64,000 nt of DNA from contig CP081101.1 in assembly GCA_025141015.1 (NCBI GenBank), positions 124,001-188,000 of the forward strand, given 5' to 3'. Numbering within the stretch: the first letter of the stretch is position 1; every line of letters begins with the position of its first letter. Source of the DNA: Rhodobacteraceae bacterium M382. Its GTDB lineage: Bacteria; Pseudomonadota; Alphaproteobacteria; Rhodobacterales; Rhodobacteraceae. The translations under genes were made by a program, and so were the position numbers. Below the pieces are notes generated by a model, which searched no databases, had not been told where the DNA came from, and saw nothing but the letters and a program-made list of their open reading frames with translations. Positions 29,444-37,458 of the stretch are shown piece by piece.

Positions 29444-30214
29444 TTATGTCATCGAAAATTGACCGTTATCCACCATCAGGGTTTCACCGTTGATAAAACT
29501 TGCATCATCGCTCGCCAGGAACAGAACTGCCGCGGCTACCTCTTCCGGCTCACAAATGCGTCCTTGCATACGGGCCACGTCCTCGTCGGACCAGTCTTGA
29601 CCCAACGCTATCAGTTCCTCAGCTTCTCTTGTCCCGTGCGCAGTGCGGATCAACGCAGGAGCAACAGAATTGCAGCGGATGCCCTTGTCCCGAAATTCAA
29701 CAGCGATGGCCCGGGTCAGCTGGATGCAGGCACCTTTGGACGTGCAATACGCCGCCTCCAGCGCGGACGCGGTCAGACCTGAAATTGACGTGGTATTCAC
29801 GATGGCCCCACCGCCGGCCTTTATCATGTGGGGTAAAATCGCCTGTGAGGTATGGAACATTGAATTGACGTTGACCGCCATCATCCTGTTCCAATCCGCC
29901 TCTGTTGTGTCCAGGAACGGCTTAACGATCACCGTGCCCGCGTGATTAAAAAGAACATCGATCCGGCCCCAGGCGGAGATTACCGACTTGATCGAGGCGT
30001 GAACATCCGCGCCCAGCGACACATCGGTTCTGGCAAAAATCACTTCCCCGCCGGTGGCCCTGATCCGGGCTGCGGTTTCCTTGCCCTTGACTTCGTTGAC
30101 ATCCAGGATCGCAACCTTGGCCCCTTCGGCGGCAAAGCGCAGCGCGGCAGCGGCACCGCAGCCATCGGCTCCGCCGGAGACAACCACAACCTGGCCTGTA
30201 AAACGGTCCATCAT
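29444..30214 (-). CDS. Short-chain dehydrogenase/reductase
   Basis: The 256-residue classical SDR has a cofactor loop SGGADGCGAA (about 13-22), Asp near 38 (AILDVNE, favouring NAD), NHAG near 89, Ser near 143 and the catalytic YCTSK near 156-160. It oxidises an alcohol or reduces a carbonyl on a small substrate. Its start overlaps the stop of the upstream beta-hydroxyacid dehydrogenase gene by four bases (ATGA), so the two are coupled. Confidence 0.9.
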   Translation of the reverse strand: MMDRFTGQVVVVSGGADGCGAAAALRFAAEGAKVAILDVNEVKGKETAARIRATGGEVIFARTDVSLGADVHASIKSVISAWGRIDVLFNHAGTVIVKPFLDTTEADWNRMMAVNVNSMFHTSQAILPHMIKAGGGAIVNTTSISGLTASALEAAYCTSKGACIQLTRAIAVEFRDKGIRCNSVAPALIRTAHGTREAEELIALGQDWSDEDVARMQGRICEPEEVAAAVLFLASDDASFINGETLMVDNGQFSMT

Positions 30215-31137
30215 GCTGCCCCCTTGTTGGTCAGGTTGACATTGGCGGCCAAGGCCATGCTTTCGACAATTGCAGCATGGGATTTGCGCCCAAAACCGCG
30301 GGCCATCGCGGTCTGATAGAGCTCCATCGCAAGGGAATTGAAATAAAGTGGCACGTTGTGTTTGCGCGCCATTTCCCCGGCAAGACGGTGATCCTTGTGC
30401 ATCAACTCAACAGGGAAGCCTTCCTCGTAGTCATTGGATGAAAGATGGGGGGCGAACTCTTCGAACATGGTAAAGCTTTGCGCGTCGGTGTGGCGAAATA
30501 CCTTGAGCAAGGTCTCATGGGAGATGCCCATCGCCGCGCCCAGCACGAACCCTTCGGCCATGGAAGCCATATAGAGCCCGGCGATGAGATTCGAGATCAG
30601 CTTGACTGCATTGCCGGTACCAGCGGGCCCCAACAGCATCCAATGTTTGCCCAACGCATCAAACACCGGGACGGCACGATCAAAAGCCGCCTGATCACCG
30701 CCTGCCATAAAGGTGATCAGCCCCTTTTGCGCGCCAAAATGCCCGGCTCCGCCCGGCTCACCACCAGACATCGGGCACTCCAGATACTGATACCCGGCGC
30801 GATCGCAGCTTTGGTAAAGTTTGGTGGCGGTTTCGGGATCGATGGTCGAAATGTCCATGACCAACGCACCGGTGTTTGCGGCGGCGAGGATACCGTTCTC
30901 GGCAAAAATTTCCTGCTGCACAGCCTGTGGGTTCGGCAAGGCCAGCACAATGATGTCTGTCTGCGCCGCCAAATCCGCAGAGGACGCGGCAATAGTAGTA
31001 CCCTCGGATTGCAACGCGGTGCATTTCGCGGGGTCCCGGTCATAGACCGTCAAGGCACCAAAGGCCTTGAGCAGATTGCGAGCATAGAAGCCACCGACAT
31101 TCCCCAGTCCGATCAGACCAATACGTTCCTGCGCCAT
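30211..31137 (-). CDS. 3-hydroxyisobutyrate dehydrogenase-family oxidoreductase
   Basis: The 308-residue protein starts with the NAD(P)-binding motif IGLIGLGNVGGFYARNLL (about 5-22). It has the substrate motif CPMSGGEPGGA (near 120) and GTGNAVKLISNL with the catalytic lysine (near 170), as in beta-hydroxyacid dehydrogenases (hydroxyisobutyrate, tartronate semialdehyde, glyoxylate reductases). ATG 31137 follows GAGGGA; the frame is open upstream to 31179 but crosses the regulatory region. It is divergent from an IclR regulator and operonic with the SDR gene. Likely substrate is a 2- or 3-hydroxy acid. Confidence 0.9.
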   Translation of the reverse strand: MAQERIGLIGLGNVGGFYARNLLKAFGALTVYDRDPAKCTALQSEGTTIAASSADLAAQTDIIVLALPNPQAVQQEIFAENGILAAANTGALVMDISTIDPETATKLYQSCDRAGYQYLECPMSGGEPGGAGHFGAQKGLITFMAGGDQAAFDRAVPVFDALGKHWMLLGPAGTGNAVKLISNLIAGLYMASMAEGFVLGAAMGISHETLLKVFRHTDAQSFTMFEEFAPHLSSNDYEEGFPVELMHKDHRLAGEMARKHNVPLYFNSLAMELYQTAMARGFGRKSHAAIVESMALAANVNLTNKGAA

Positions 31138-31170
31138 CTTTCGTTTCCCTCTTGTCTTTTGTCCCAATAT

Positions 31171-31191
31171 ATGGAACACTAATCCATATTA
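31171..31191. promoter_or_regulatory. Inverted repeat, likely IclR operator
   Basis: ATATGGA and TCCATAT flank a seven-base spacer in the short region between the divergent dehydrogenase and IclR genes. The TGGA-N7-TCCA core equals the spacing of IclR-type boxes. Confidence 0.55.
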
Positions 31192-31245
31192 TGAACTTAG
31201 CTATGCTCCGCAATCCTGCGGAGTCAAGTGATTTGGAGGCTGGCA

Positions 31246-31998
31246 TTGACGGAACCGGTTCCCGGAGCAGCGGCACTGACCAAGGGTATTCAGGTCCTGA
31301 AGCTTTTGTCGGAGATCGGCAGACCCGCAAATCTTGCACATCTTCAGAAGGTTACCGGGATGCCCAAGGCAACCTTGCACCGCATACTGCAAGCGCTGAT
31401 GTCCGAGGGGCTGGTGCGTCAAGATTTTTACGACAAAACGTTTCAGCTGGGATTTGGTCTGCTGCGGATGACACGAATCATGTTGGAGGACCTGCGTCTG
31501 CCCGAGCTGTCCAGGGACGTATTGGAAACGTTGCGAGACCAGACCGGCGAAACCGTTCATCTGGCGGTGCCAGAGCCTGCCGGAGTGACCTATATCGCTG
31601 TCCACCGCAGCACCCATCCGGTTGGCACCGTTGGAACCATAGGATCAATCTCGCCGTACCATTGTTCCTCAGCCGGAAAGGCGATTGCGGCCTTTGATCC
31701 AGGCGTTGCCACCCGGATTTTGGCCGCTGATCTGCAGGCTTTGATGCCCGCAACTCTGACGGATCCTGCAACGCTGTCTGCCGATCTGGAGAAAACCCGA
31801 AAGCGGGGTTATGCAACAAATTTCGAAGAGGAATTCCCGGATGTCTTCGGGATTGGCGTGCCGGTAATGGACCGCCATGGGCGACCAGTGGCTTCAATCA
31901 GCATCACCATCCCTGGGTACCGGTTCGAAGCTGAAAGGACAGAGTCGATTGTTACGGCCGCCAAGGTCGCATCGGGGCAGATCAGCGACCGCTTGTAG
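31246..31998 (+). CDS. IclR-family transcriptional regulator
   Basis: The 250-residue product has the winged helix-turn-helix in LAHLQKVTGMPKATLHRILQ (about 28-47) and an IclR effector domain with CSSAGKAIAAF near 138. TTG 31246 lies six bases after TTGGAGG and is preferred over the upstream in-frame GTG 31228, which precedes that site. It probably regulates the divergent dehydrogenase pair. Its 3' end overlaps the convergent LysR gene by 17 bases. Confidence 0.88.
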   Translation: MTEPVPGAAALTKGIQVLKLLSEIGRPANLAHLQKVTGMPKATLHRILQALMSEGLVRQDFYDKTFQLGFGLLRMTRIMLEDLRLPELSRDVLETLRDQTGETVHLAVPEPAGVTYIAVHRSTHPVGTVGTIGSISPYHCSSAGKAIAAFDPGVATRILAADLQALMPATLTDPATLSADLEKTRKRGYATNFEEEFPDVFGIGVPVMDRHGRPVASISITIPGYRFEAERTESIVTAAKVASGQISDRL

Positions 31999-32890
31999 GT
32001 GCCGATGACGTCTCGCCCAGCAACAGGTTTCGAACTTGGTTGAAAATGGGGGATCTGGCAAAAGACGGAGCCGTCTCTGCGACGAGGCGTGTCGGCAAAT
32101 CAAGGCTGGCTGAAAATGGTCGCACCAGTTCACCACTGCCAAGTAACGGCTGGACCAGTGCCTCATGCGCGATCAGCACACCGCCACCGTGGCGGGCTTC
32201 TTCCAGGGCAACGGAAAACAACGAATGCACTGTGCCGGCGCGGGCAATCCCATCGCCATCTGGCTGGGCGCTCAACCACATGTCCCAGTCATTGGCCCAA
32301 GCCCCATCATGCAATAGCGTTTCTTTTCTCAGGTCGGCAAGCCCGTCCAGACGTGCCGCAATCTCAGGGGCGCAGACCGGGAAAATCCTGTCTCGGGCGA
32401 CTTCCACCTCGTTGGTACCCAATGGAGCAGCGCTGTAGAACAAGGTCAGATCAAAAGGTTCGCGGGTCAGATTTGGCGGAGTTTCCATCGCGACCACGGA
32501 TACTGAAATTTCCGGTACAGCCCTGCGTATCTGCCCAAGCCGGGGCGGCAGCCATAGCTGAGCAATCGAGGGCAGGGCTGCTACTTTTACTTTACTCGGT
32601 GCCGCTTTGGCGCGCAGGGCCTGCACCGCCAATCCGAGCTGATCGAAGGCTGACGTGAATCCGGGCAACAGCTCCTCGGCAAGCGGTGTCAGCACGACTC
32701 CACGGGCATTGCGGACAAACAGCGGCGCCTCGGCCCAGGCCTCCAACGATTTGATATGCTGGGTGACGGCACCAGGGGTCACCGCCAGTTCGTCGGCGGC
32801 CGCAGTAAAGCTGCCCAATCGTGCGGCAGCTTCAAACGCACGCAGTGCGTTCAGATGTGGCCCTTTGGGACGGACGGGGACAATTGCCAT
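31982..32890 (-). CDS. LysR-family regulator, GcvA-like
   Basis: The 302-residue protein starts with the LTTR helix-turn-helix in the form of GcvA-like regulators (LNALRAFEAAARLGSFTAAA, about 13-32, then AVTPGAVTQHIKSLE). A periplasmic-binding-type effector domain follows. It is divergent from the glyA homologue with 111 bp between, so it most likely controls that gene and the following dsdA. GcvA itself responds to glycine, which fits the context. Confidence 0.9.
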   Translation of the reverse strand: MAIVPVRPKGPHLNALRAFEAAARLGSFTAAADELAVTPGAVTQHIKSLEAWAEAPLFVRNARGVVLTPLAEELLPGFTSAFDQLGLAVQALRAKAAPSKVKVAALPSIAQLWLPPRLGQIRRAVPEISVSVVAMETPPNLTREPFDLTLFYSAAPLGTNEVEVARDRIFPVCAPEIAARLDGLADLRKETLLHDGAWANDWDMWLSAQPDGDGIARAGTVHSLFSVALEEARHGGGVLIAHEALVQPLLGSGELVRPFSASLDLPTRLVAETAPSFARSPIFNQVRNLLLGETSSAPTSGR

Positions 32891-33001
32891 GATCTGAGCC
32901 TTAGTTTTTCTACGCGAAATTTATAGCAATACTGATTTGCTTTGAACAGGTTGAAAACCGCATCTTGAGGGCAGTCCAACATGTGATCCTAAGGAGCCCT
33001 C

Positions 33002-34267
33002 ATGTCGCAGCATTTCACCCAATCCGTCGTCGCCGCCGATCCGCTGGTGGCCAAAGCCCTGGCCAGCGAGAAGACGCGCCAGCAGGACCAGATCGAATTA
33101 ATCGCCTCGGAAAACATTGTCAGCCGGGCGGTGCTGGATGCACTAGGCCACGAGATGACCAACAAGACGCTCGAGGGCTATCCGGGCAACCGCTTTCACG
33201 GCGGCGGGCGTTTTGTCGACGTGGTAGAGGATGCAGCCATTGATCGTGCCAAGCAGCTGTTCGGCTGCGATTATGTCAATGTCCAACCGCATTCCGGCAG
33301 CCAAGCCAATTTGGCGGTTTTCTTTCTGTTGCTGAAACCGGGCGACAAGGTTCTGTCGCTGGATCTGGCCGCAGGTGGCCATCTGAGCCACGGGTTGAAG
33401 GCCAACCTTTCGGGCCGCTGGTTTGAGCCGCACCACTATGGCGTTGATGCGGACAGCGAAGTTATCGACTATGAAGCCTTGGAACGTCAGGCAGAAGAAA
33501 TTCAGCCCAAGCTGATCATCACCGGCGGCTCGGCCTACCCGCGCGCGATCGATTTTGAACGTATGGGGGCGATCGCCAAAAAGGTAGGTGCCTGGTTCCA
33601 TGTGGACATGGCCCATATCGCCGGTCTGGTCGCGGCCGGCGTACACGCTTCCCCCTTTCCGCATGCCGATATCGTCACCTGCACAACCACTAAAACCCTG
33701 CGAGGACCCCGTGGCGGGCTGATCCTGACCAACAACGCAGACTGGTTCAAAAAATTGCAATCGGCAGTTTTCCCAGGTGTTCAGGGCTCAATCCACAGCC
33801 AAGTGCTCGCGGCCAAGGCCGTGTGCCTGGGCGAGGCTTTGACGGATGAGTTCAAAGAATATGCCACGCAGGTGAAGAGCAATGCCGCAACTCTGGCGAC
33901 GACCCTGCAAAAACGCGGGTTGCGCATCGTGTCGGGCGGCACCGACACCCATCTGGTGCTGGTCGATCTCAGCCCCAAGGGCATCACCGGCAAACGCGCC
34001 GAAACGGTGTTGGAACAGGCCAATATCACCGCCAACAAGAATGCCATTCCCAACGACAGCCCGCGTCCACCCGAATGGGTCGGCCTGCGCTTGGGGGCTG
34101 GCGCGGCCACCACGCGGGGCATGAAGGAAGCCGAGTTCGAGGCGCTGGGTGAGATGATCGCCGACCTGGTCGAGGCCGAAGCTGCCGAAGACACCGATGC
34201 CGCCGTCGCACGCTGCAAGGCCCAAGTGGCCGAACTCTGCACTGCTTTCCCAGTCTACAACGGCTGA
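33002..34267 (+). CDS. glyA: SHMT-like PLP enzyme with altered active site
   Basis: The 421-residue protein aligns throughout with serine hydroxymethyltransferase. It keeps QPHSGSQAN (near 95-103), DMAH (202-205), the PLP lysine K231 and the substrate arginine region GLRLGAGAATTRG. Yet residues catalytic in E. coli GlyA differ: Tyr55 is Thr56 (NKTLEGYPG), Tyr64-Tyr65 are Phe65-His66 (NRFHGG), and His228 before the lysine is Thr230 (TCTTTKTL in place of TTTTHKTL). The reaction is therefore probably not plain L-serine/glycine conversion; alternatives are 2-methylserine, D-serine or another hydroxy-amino acid, with or without THF. The gene symbol marks homology only. dsdA follows after a terminator-like hairpin. 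Confidence 0.85.
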   Translation: MSQHFTQSVVAADPLVAKALASEKTRQQDQIELIASENIVSRAVLDALGHEMTNKTLEGYPGNRFHGGGRFVDVVEDAAIDRAKQLFGCDYVNVQPHSGSQANLAVFFLLLKPGDKVLSLDLAAGGHLSHGLKANLSGRWFEPHHYGVDADSEVIDYEALERQAEEIQPKLIITGGSAYPRAIDFERMGAIAKKVGAWFHVDMAHIAGLVAAGVHASPFPHADIVTCTTTKTLRGPRGGLILTNNADWFKKLQSAVFPGVQGSIHSQVLAAKAVCLGEALTDEFKEYATQVKSNAATLATTLQKRGLRIVSGGTDTHLVLVDLSPKGITGKRAETVLEQANITANKNAIPNDSPRPPEWVGLRLGAGAATTRGMKEAEFEALGEMIADLVEAEAAEDTDAAVARCKAQVAELCTAFPVYNG

Positions 34268-34310
34268 TCCACTACTCTCCCCAGCAGGCTGTCCACCACC
34301 TGCTGTCCTG

Positions 34311-34348
34311 GCCTCGCCGTGCTCTCTTTATTGCGGCGGGGCATTTTT
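34311..34348 (+). terminator. Rho-independent terminator after glyA homologue
   Basis: GCCTCGCCG (34311-34319) pairs with CGGCGGGGC (34334-34342), nine pairs with one G-T, around a 14-base loop. ATTTTT follows. This fits an intrinsic terminator that would at least partly separate glyA from dsdA. It also argues against the first in-frame ATG of dsdA (34319), which lies inside it. Confidence 0.7.
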
Positions 34349-34438
34349 ATGCCGCAAACACATTACCTGCCAGCCGTTTCCGGGATGGTTGCAAATCCGA
34401 AATCGGGCATGCTGGCTGCAAGCAAAAAGGACAACGAA

Positions 34439-35734
34439 ATGGACAAAACCCTGGTGAGCCGCTTGCACGCGCTAGAGCCGCTGATGTGGATCAACCCCGG
34501 GCTGGGTCCCACTGCCTCGGCGCAGGTGCCAGTGCGGCCAGAGCAGGTAGCTGAGGCAGAACAGAACTGGCGCTTGCTGGGGCCGCTGCTACAGCATTGC
34601 TTTGCCGATCTGCAACACAGCGGCGGTGTGATTGCCTCTGAATTGACCGAGGCGACGGATCTGGCGACGGCCATGGGCAAGGCACCGGGTCGTTATTTTG
34701 TGAAGGGCGATCACGCGCTGCCAGTGGCGGGTTCCGTAAAGGCACGCGGCGGGGTCTATGAAGTCTTCTTGCATGCGCTGTCTCTCGCGCGGCAGTTGGG
34801 GTTGATCGCACCGGATGCGACACCGTCTGAGCTGGCATCTGACGCCGTGCGGGAGAAATTTGGCGGCTTCACCGTTGCGGTTGGATCAACCGGCAACCTG
34901 GGTCTAAGCGTTGGCATCGCCGCCCGGGCGCTGGGGTTCCGCGCCGTCGTACATATGTCGGCGGATGCCAAGCCCTGGAAGGTTACGCGCCTGCGCCGCC
35001 ATGGGGTCGATGTGGTGCAGCACCAGGCGGATTACGGCACTGCGGTCGCCTCAGCCCGACAACAGGCACAGGCGGATTCAACAGTCTATTTCGTCGATGA
35101 CGAACGATCGGAACTGCTGTTCTTTGGCTATTCCGCCGCCGCTGCGGAGTTGCGCGATCAGCTGACCGAGCGGCAGGTCTCGGTGGACGCGAACCATCCG
35201 TTATTCCTTTATCTGCCCTGCGGCATTGGCGGTGCGCCGGGCGGGATAGCTTATGGGCTAAAGCAGGTGTTTGGCGATCACGCCCATTGCTTCTTTGTCG
35301 AACCGGCACAATCGCCCTGCGCACTTGTGCAACTGGCGTCGGGGCTGAAAAGCGTGGTGAACGTTTATGACATCGGCCTGACCAACCAGACCGAAGCAGA
35401 TGGCATGGCGGTAGCCGAGGTCAGCCAGTTCGTGGCGCAAGTCATGCAGCCCTTGCTGAGTGGAGTTTACACCGTTGCGGATGACGATTTGTTCCGCTGG
35501 CTGGCGCTGGCACAGGAACATGCGGGGCTGCAGTTGGAGCCTTCGGCCGCAGCCTGCCTTGGCGGACCGCAGATGCTGCTGTCAACGGCGGAAGGGCAAG
35601 GCTATCTGGCGCAACACGGGCTGGATGCCTGCATCGGACAAGGTACCCATGTGATGTGGGCCACCGGCGGCAGCCTGGTTCCCCAGGATGAATATCAGGG
35701 TTTCTTGCAAAAAGGCCGCGCTCTGATGGCATGA
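34439..35734 (+). CDS. dsdA: D-serine dehydratase (D-serine ammonia-lyase)
   Basis: The enzyme converts D-serine to pyruvate and ammonia with PLP. The 431-residue product, close to E. coli DsdA (442), shows HALPVAGSVKARGGVYEVF with the PLP lysine (near 100), the phosphate-binding VGSTGNLGLSVGI, VHMSADAKPWK, YLPCGIGGAPGGIAYGLK and MWATGGSLVP. ATG 34439, nine bases after AAAAGG, gives an N-terminus like E. coli; the frame is open to 34319, which lies in a terminator hairpin. Close pairing with an SHMT-like enzyme suggests that the latter may feed it. Confidence 0.93.
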   Translation: MDKTLVSRLHALEPLMWINPGLGPTASAQVPVRPEQVAEAEQNWRLLGPLLQHCFADLQHSGGVIASELTEATDLATAMGKAPGRYFVKGDHALPVAGSVKARGGVYEVFLHALSLARQLGLIAPDATPSELASDAVREKFGGFTVAVGSTGNLGLSVGIAARALGFRAVVHMSADAKPWKVTRLRRHGVDVVQHQADYGTAVASARQQAQADSTVYFVDDERSELLFFGYSAAAAELRDQLTERQVSVDANHPLFLYLPCGIGGAPGGIAYGLKQVFGDHAHCFFVEPAQSPCALVQLASGLKSVVNVYDIGLTNQTEADGMAVAEVSQFVAQVMQPLLSGVYTVADDDLFRWLALAQEHAGLQLEPSAAACLGGPQMLLSTAEGQGYLAQHGLDACIGQGTHVMWATGGSLVPQDEYQGFLQKGRALMA

Positions 35735-35750
35735 GGCCCAGATGGCTGGA

Positions 35751-36722
35751 TCAGCCGGCCACCCCGGTATAGCGCAACTTGCGAGCTTCGGTCGGCTTTT
35801 GCCCGTATCGCTCCCGGTACCAGTGCGAGAAATTGGAATTGGAGGTAAAGCCGCTGGCCACGCAAACCTCCATGATCGGAAGGTCAGTTTGGTAAAGAAG
35901 CTGATGTGCGTGCTCAAGCCGGATATTGCGGTAGACGGTCATTGGTGTTTCGCCGAATTTACAACGAAAACTACGCTCCAACTGGCGCGGCGAGACAGCC
36001 AGCGCCAACGCCAGGCTGCGGCCCGGGATTGGGGTTTCGATATTGTCCTGCATCATCTCAAGGCCACGCAAGAGCAGGGGGCTGCCCTCAGCTTGGCGCA
36101 TGTATTTGCTCTGCTCAGACAAGGCACGTGCGCGCGTGTCCAGGGTGAGCCCGACATCAGCGGCGACGGATTGCGCCACAAAGGCACCCAGATCCTCGGC
36201 CACCAGCGCCAGGATCATGTGCATCGCGGCAATGCCGCCAAAGGCACTGTGGACATTTCCGTCCTGCCAGACCGGGCCGGGGTCTGAACACACGGCAAAG
36301 CGGCTTTCTCGTGCGGCAAACTCAAGCCGAGGGTGGACAGTCACCTCGCGTTGGCTCAGTCCCGGCAGGTCCTGCAAAAGGAACACCGCCCCGCCAACCA
36401 GGCCGATACGATGAAAACACGGCAATTTACTACGTAGCGGACTTCTGATTTCCGGGGACGCCTGCCAACGTTCGCTGCTTTGCCCGAACAGGATCAGGGT
36501 CTGGTTGCGCCCGCCACTGCTGACACCGCGCAGGTGATCAAGCCCGGCAGAGATCTTAACACGATAGAAATCCTGGCCCGTCAGCTCATTTGCAGCTTCA
36601 AGCAATTCCGTGCAGGCGCCAATGGCGGCATTGGAGTTGCTGGACTGTACCAGGATCGAGACCTTGTGCAGACCGATGGAACTTGAGCGGCCAGAGAAGG
36701 GGGCGACGGCTTGATCATACAT
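35751..36722 (-). CDS. AraC-family regulator, GlxA-like
   Basis: The 323-residue protein has an N-terminal DJ-1/PfpI-like domain without the nucleophilic cysteine in a recognisable place. The C-terminal double helix-turn-helix of AraC type shows SLALALAVSPRQLERSF and IMEVCVASGFTSNSNFSHWY. ATG 36722 has GGAG eight bases upstream. This class includes GbdR-type regulators of glycine betaine and sarcosine use. Its place between dsdA and sox genes fits control by sarcosine or a related compound. Confidence 0.9.
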   Translation of the reverse strand: MYDQAVAPFSGRSSSIGLHKVSILVQSSNSNAAIGACTELLEAANELTGQDFYRVKISAGLDHLRGVSSGGRNQTLILFGQSSERWQASPEIRSPLRSKLPCFHRIGLVGGAVFLLQDLPGLSQREVTVHPRLEFAARESRFAVCSDPGPVWQDGNVHSAFGGIAAMHMILALVAEDLGAFVAQSVAADVGLTLDTRARALSEQSKYMRQAEGSPLLLRGLEMMQDNIETPIPGRSLALALAVSPRQLERSFRCKFGETPMTVYRNIRLEHAHQLLYQTDLPIMEVCVASGFTSNSNFSHWYRERYGQKPTEARKLRYTGVAG

Positions 36723-36855
36723 TCGGACACTCCAACAAGCGGGGGGCGGGACTTGATCAATTCTGGCGGCCACGCGGGTGCGGAGCAAACCAGTATTTCT
36801 GCAAACTTGGCCTAGAAAAAATGAATCATGCGCTTGAGCGGGGCGAACGTGAAAC

Positions 36856-36881
36856 GGCAGGCCCGGAAAACCGGGCTTGCC
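36856..36881 (-). terminator. Hairpin after sarcosine oxidase operon
   Basis: GGCAGGCCCGG pairs with CCGGGCTTGCC around AAAA, eleven pairs with one wobble. On the minus strand it comes directly after soxG and is followed only by a weak T-run (GTTTCAC). It likely ends the sox transcript. Confidence 0.6.
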
Positions 36882-36888
36882 CATGTCT

Positions 36889-37458
36889 TCAACCTTTGGC
36901 GATGGCGTCGGCCAATGCGTCCCAAAGATACTCGCTCATCGAACGGCGTACCCGAAGCAAGAACCGGTTCTGGTCCAGCTGCGCGAGAATGACTACAGCT
37001 TGCAGGAAGTGGCTCTGGGCGCAGCTGCCAGTGCTGAACACGCGCGGGTGCAGATCCAGTGGACAGCCCTTCTCCAGGATCCGACGGGCCCCTTCACCGC
37101 TCAGCACCATGGCAACCGAATGGTCGGAGACGTCGGTCACCGCTGTGTGCTTGCCGACAAGCGCTGTTTCCAGCGCGGTCTGAAGGTTGGCGATGGCCGC
37201 GTGCGGTGCATGTACCAACCACTCGTCTGGCCCCAGCCACAACACGGTGACAAAACCGATACTGGCAAAGGTGTTGGCCTGTTTTGGAACCTTGACGCCA
37301 AGCGCCTTGGAAGCCGCGACACAAGACGCTTCGTCCATGAGGCGAAGATTCAAAGTGCCGAATTCCTCGGCGTGGTTCAAGCTGATGGTGCCGGTTACCG
37401 GGGGTTTCCGGGTGATCAGCGACCGTGCAACTGGGGTAAATACCATGTCCTTAGGCAT
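36889..37458 (-). CDS. soxG: Sarcosine oxidase gamma subunit
   Basis: The 189-residue protein matches SoxG of heterotetrameric sarcosine oxidase (segments VTVLWLGPDEWLVHAP and HPRVFSTGSCAQSHFLQA). ATG 37458 follows AAGGAGAA and overlaps soxA by eight bases; the in-frame ATG 37482 is less well placed. It is the last of soxBDAG. The gamma subunit is needed for the complete enzyme, although the catalytic centres lie in alpha and beta. Confidence 0.93.
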   Translation of the reverse strand: MPKDMVFTPVARSLITRKPPVTGTISLNHAEEFGTLNLRLMDEASCVAASKALGVKVPKQANTFASIGFVTVLWLGPDEWLVHAPHAAIANLQTALETALVGKHTAVTDVSDHSVAMVLSGEGARRILEKGCPLDLHPRVFSTGSCAQSHFLQAVVILAQLDQNRFLLRVRRSMSEYLWDALADAIAKG

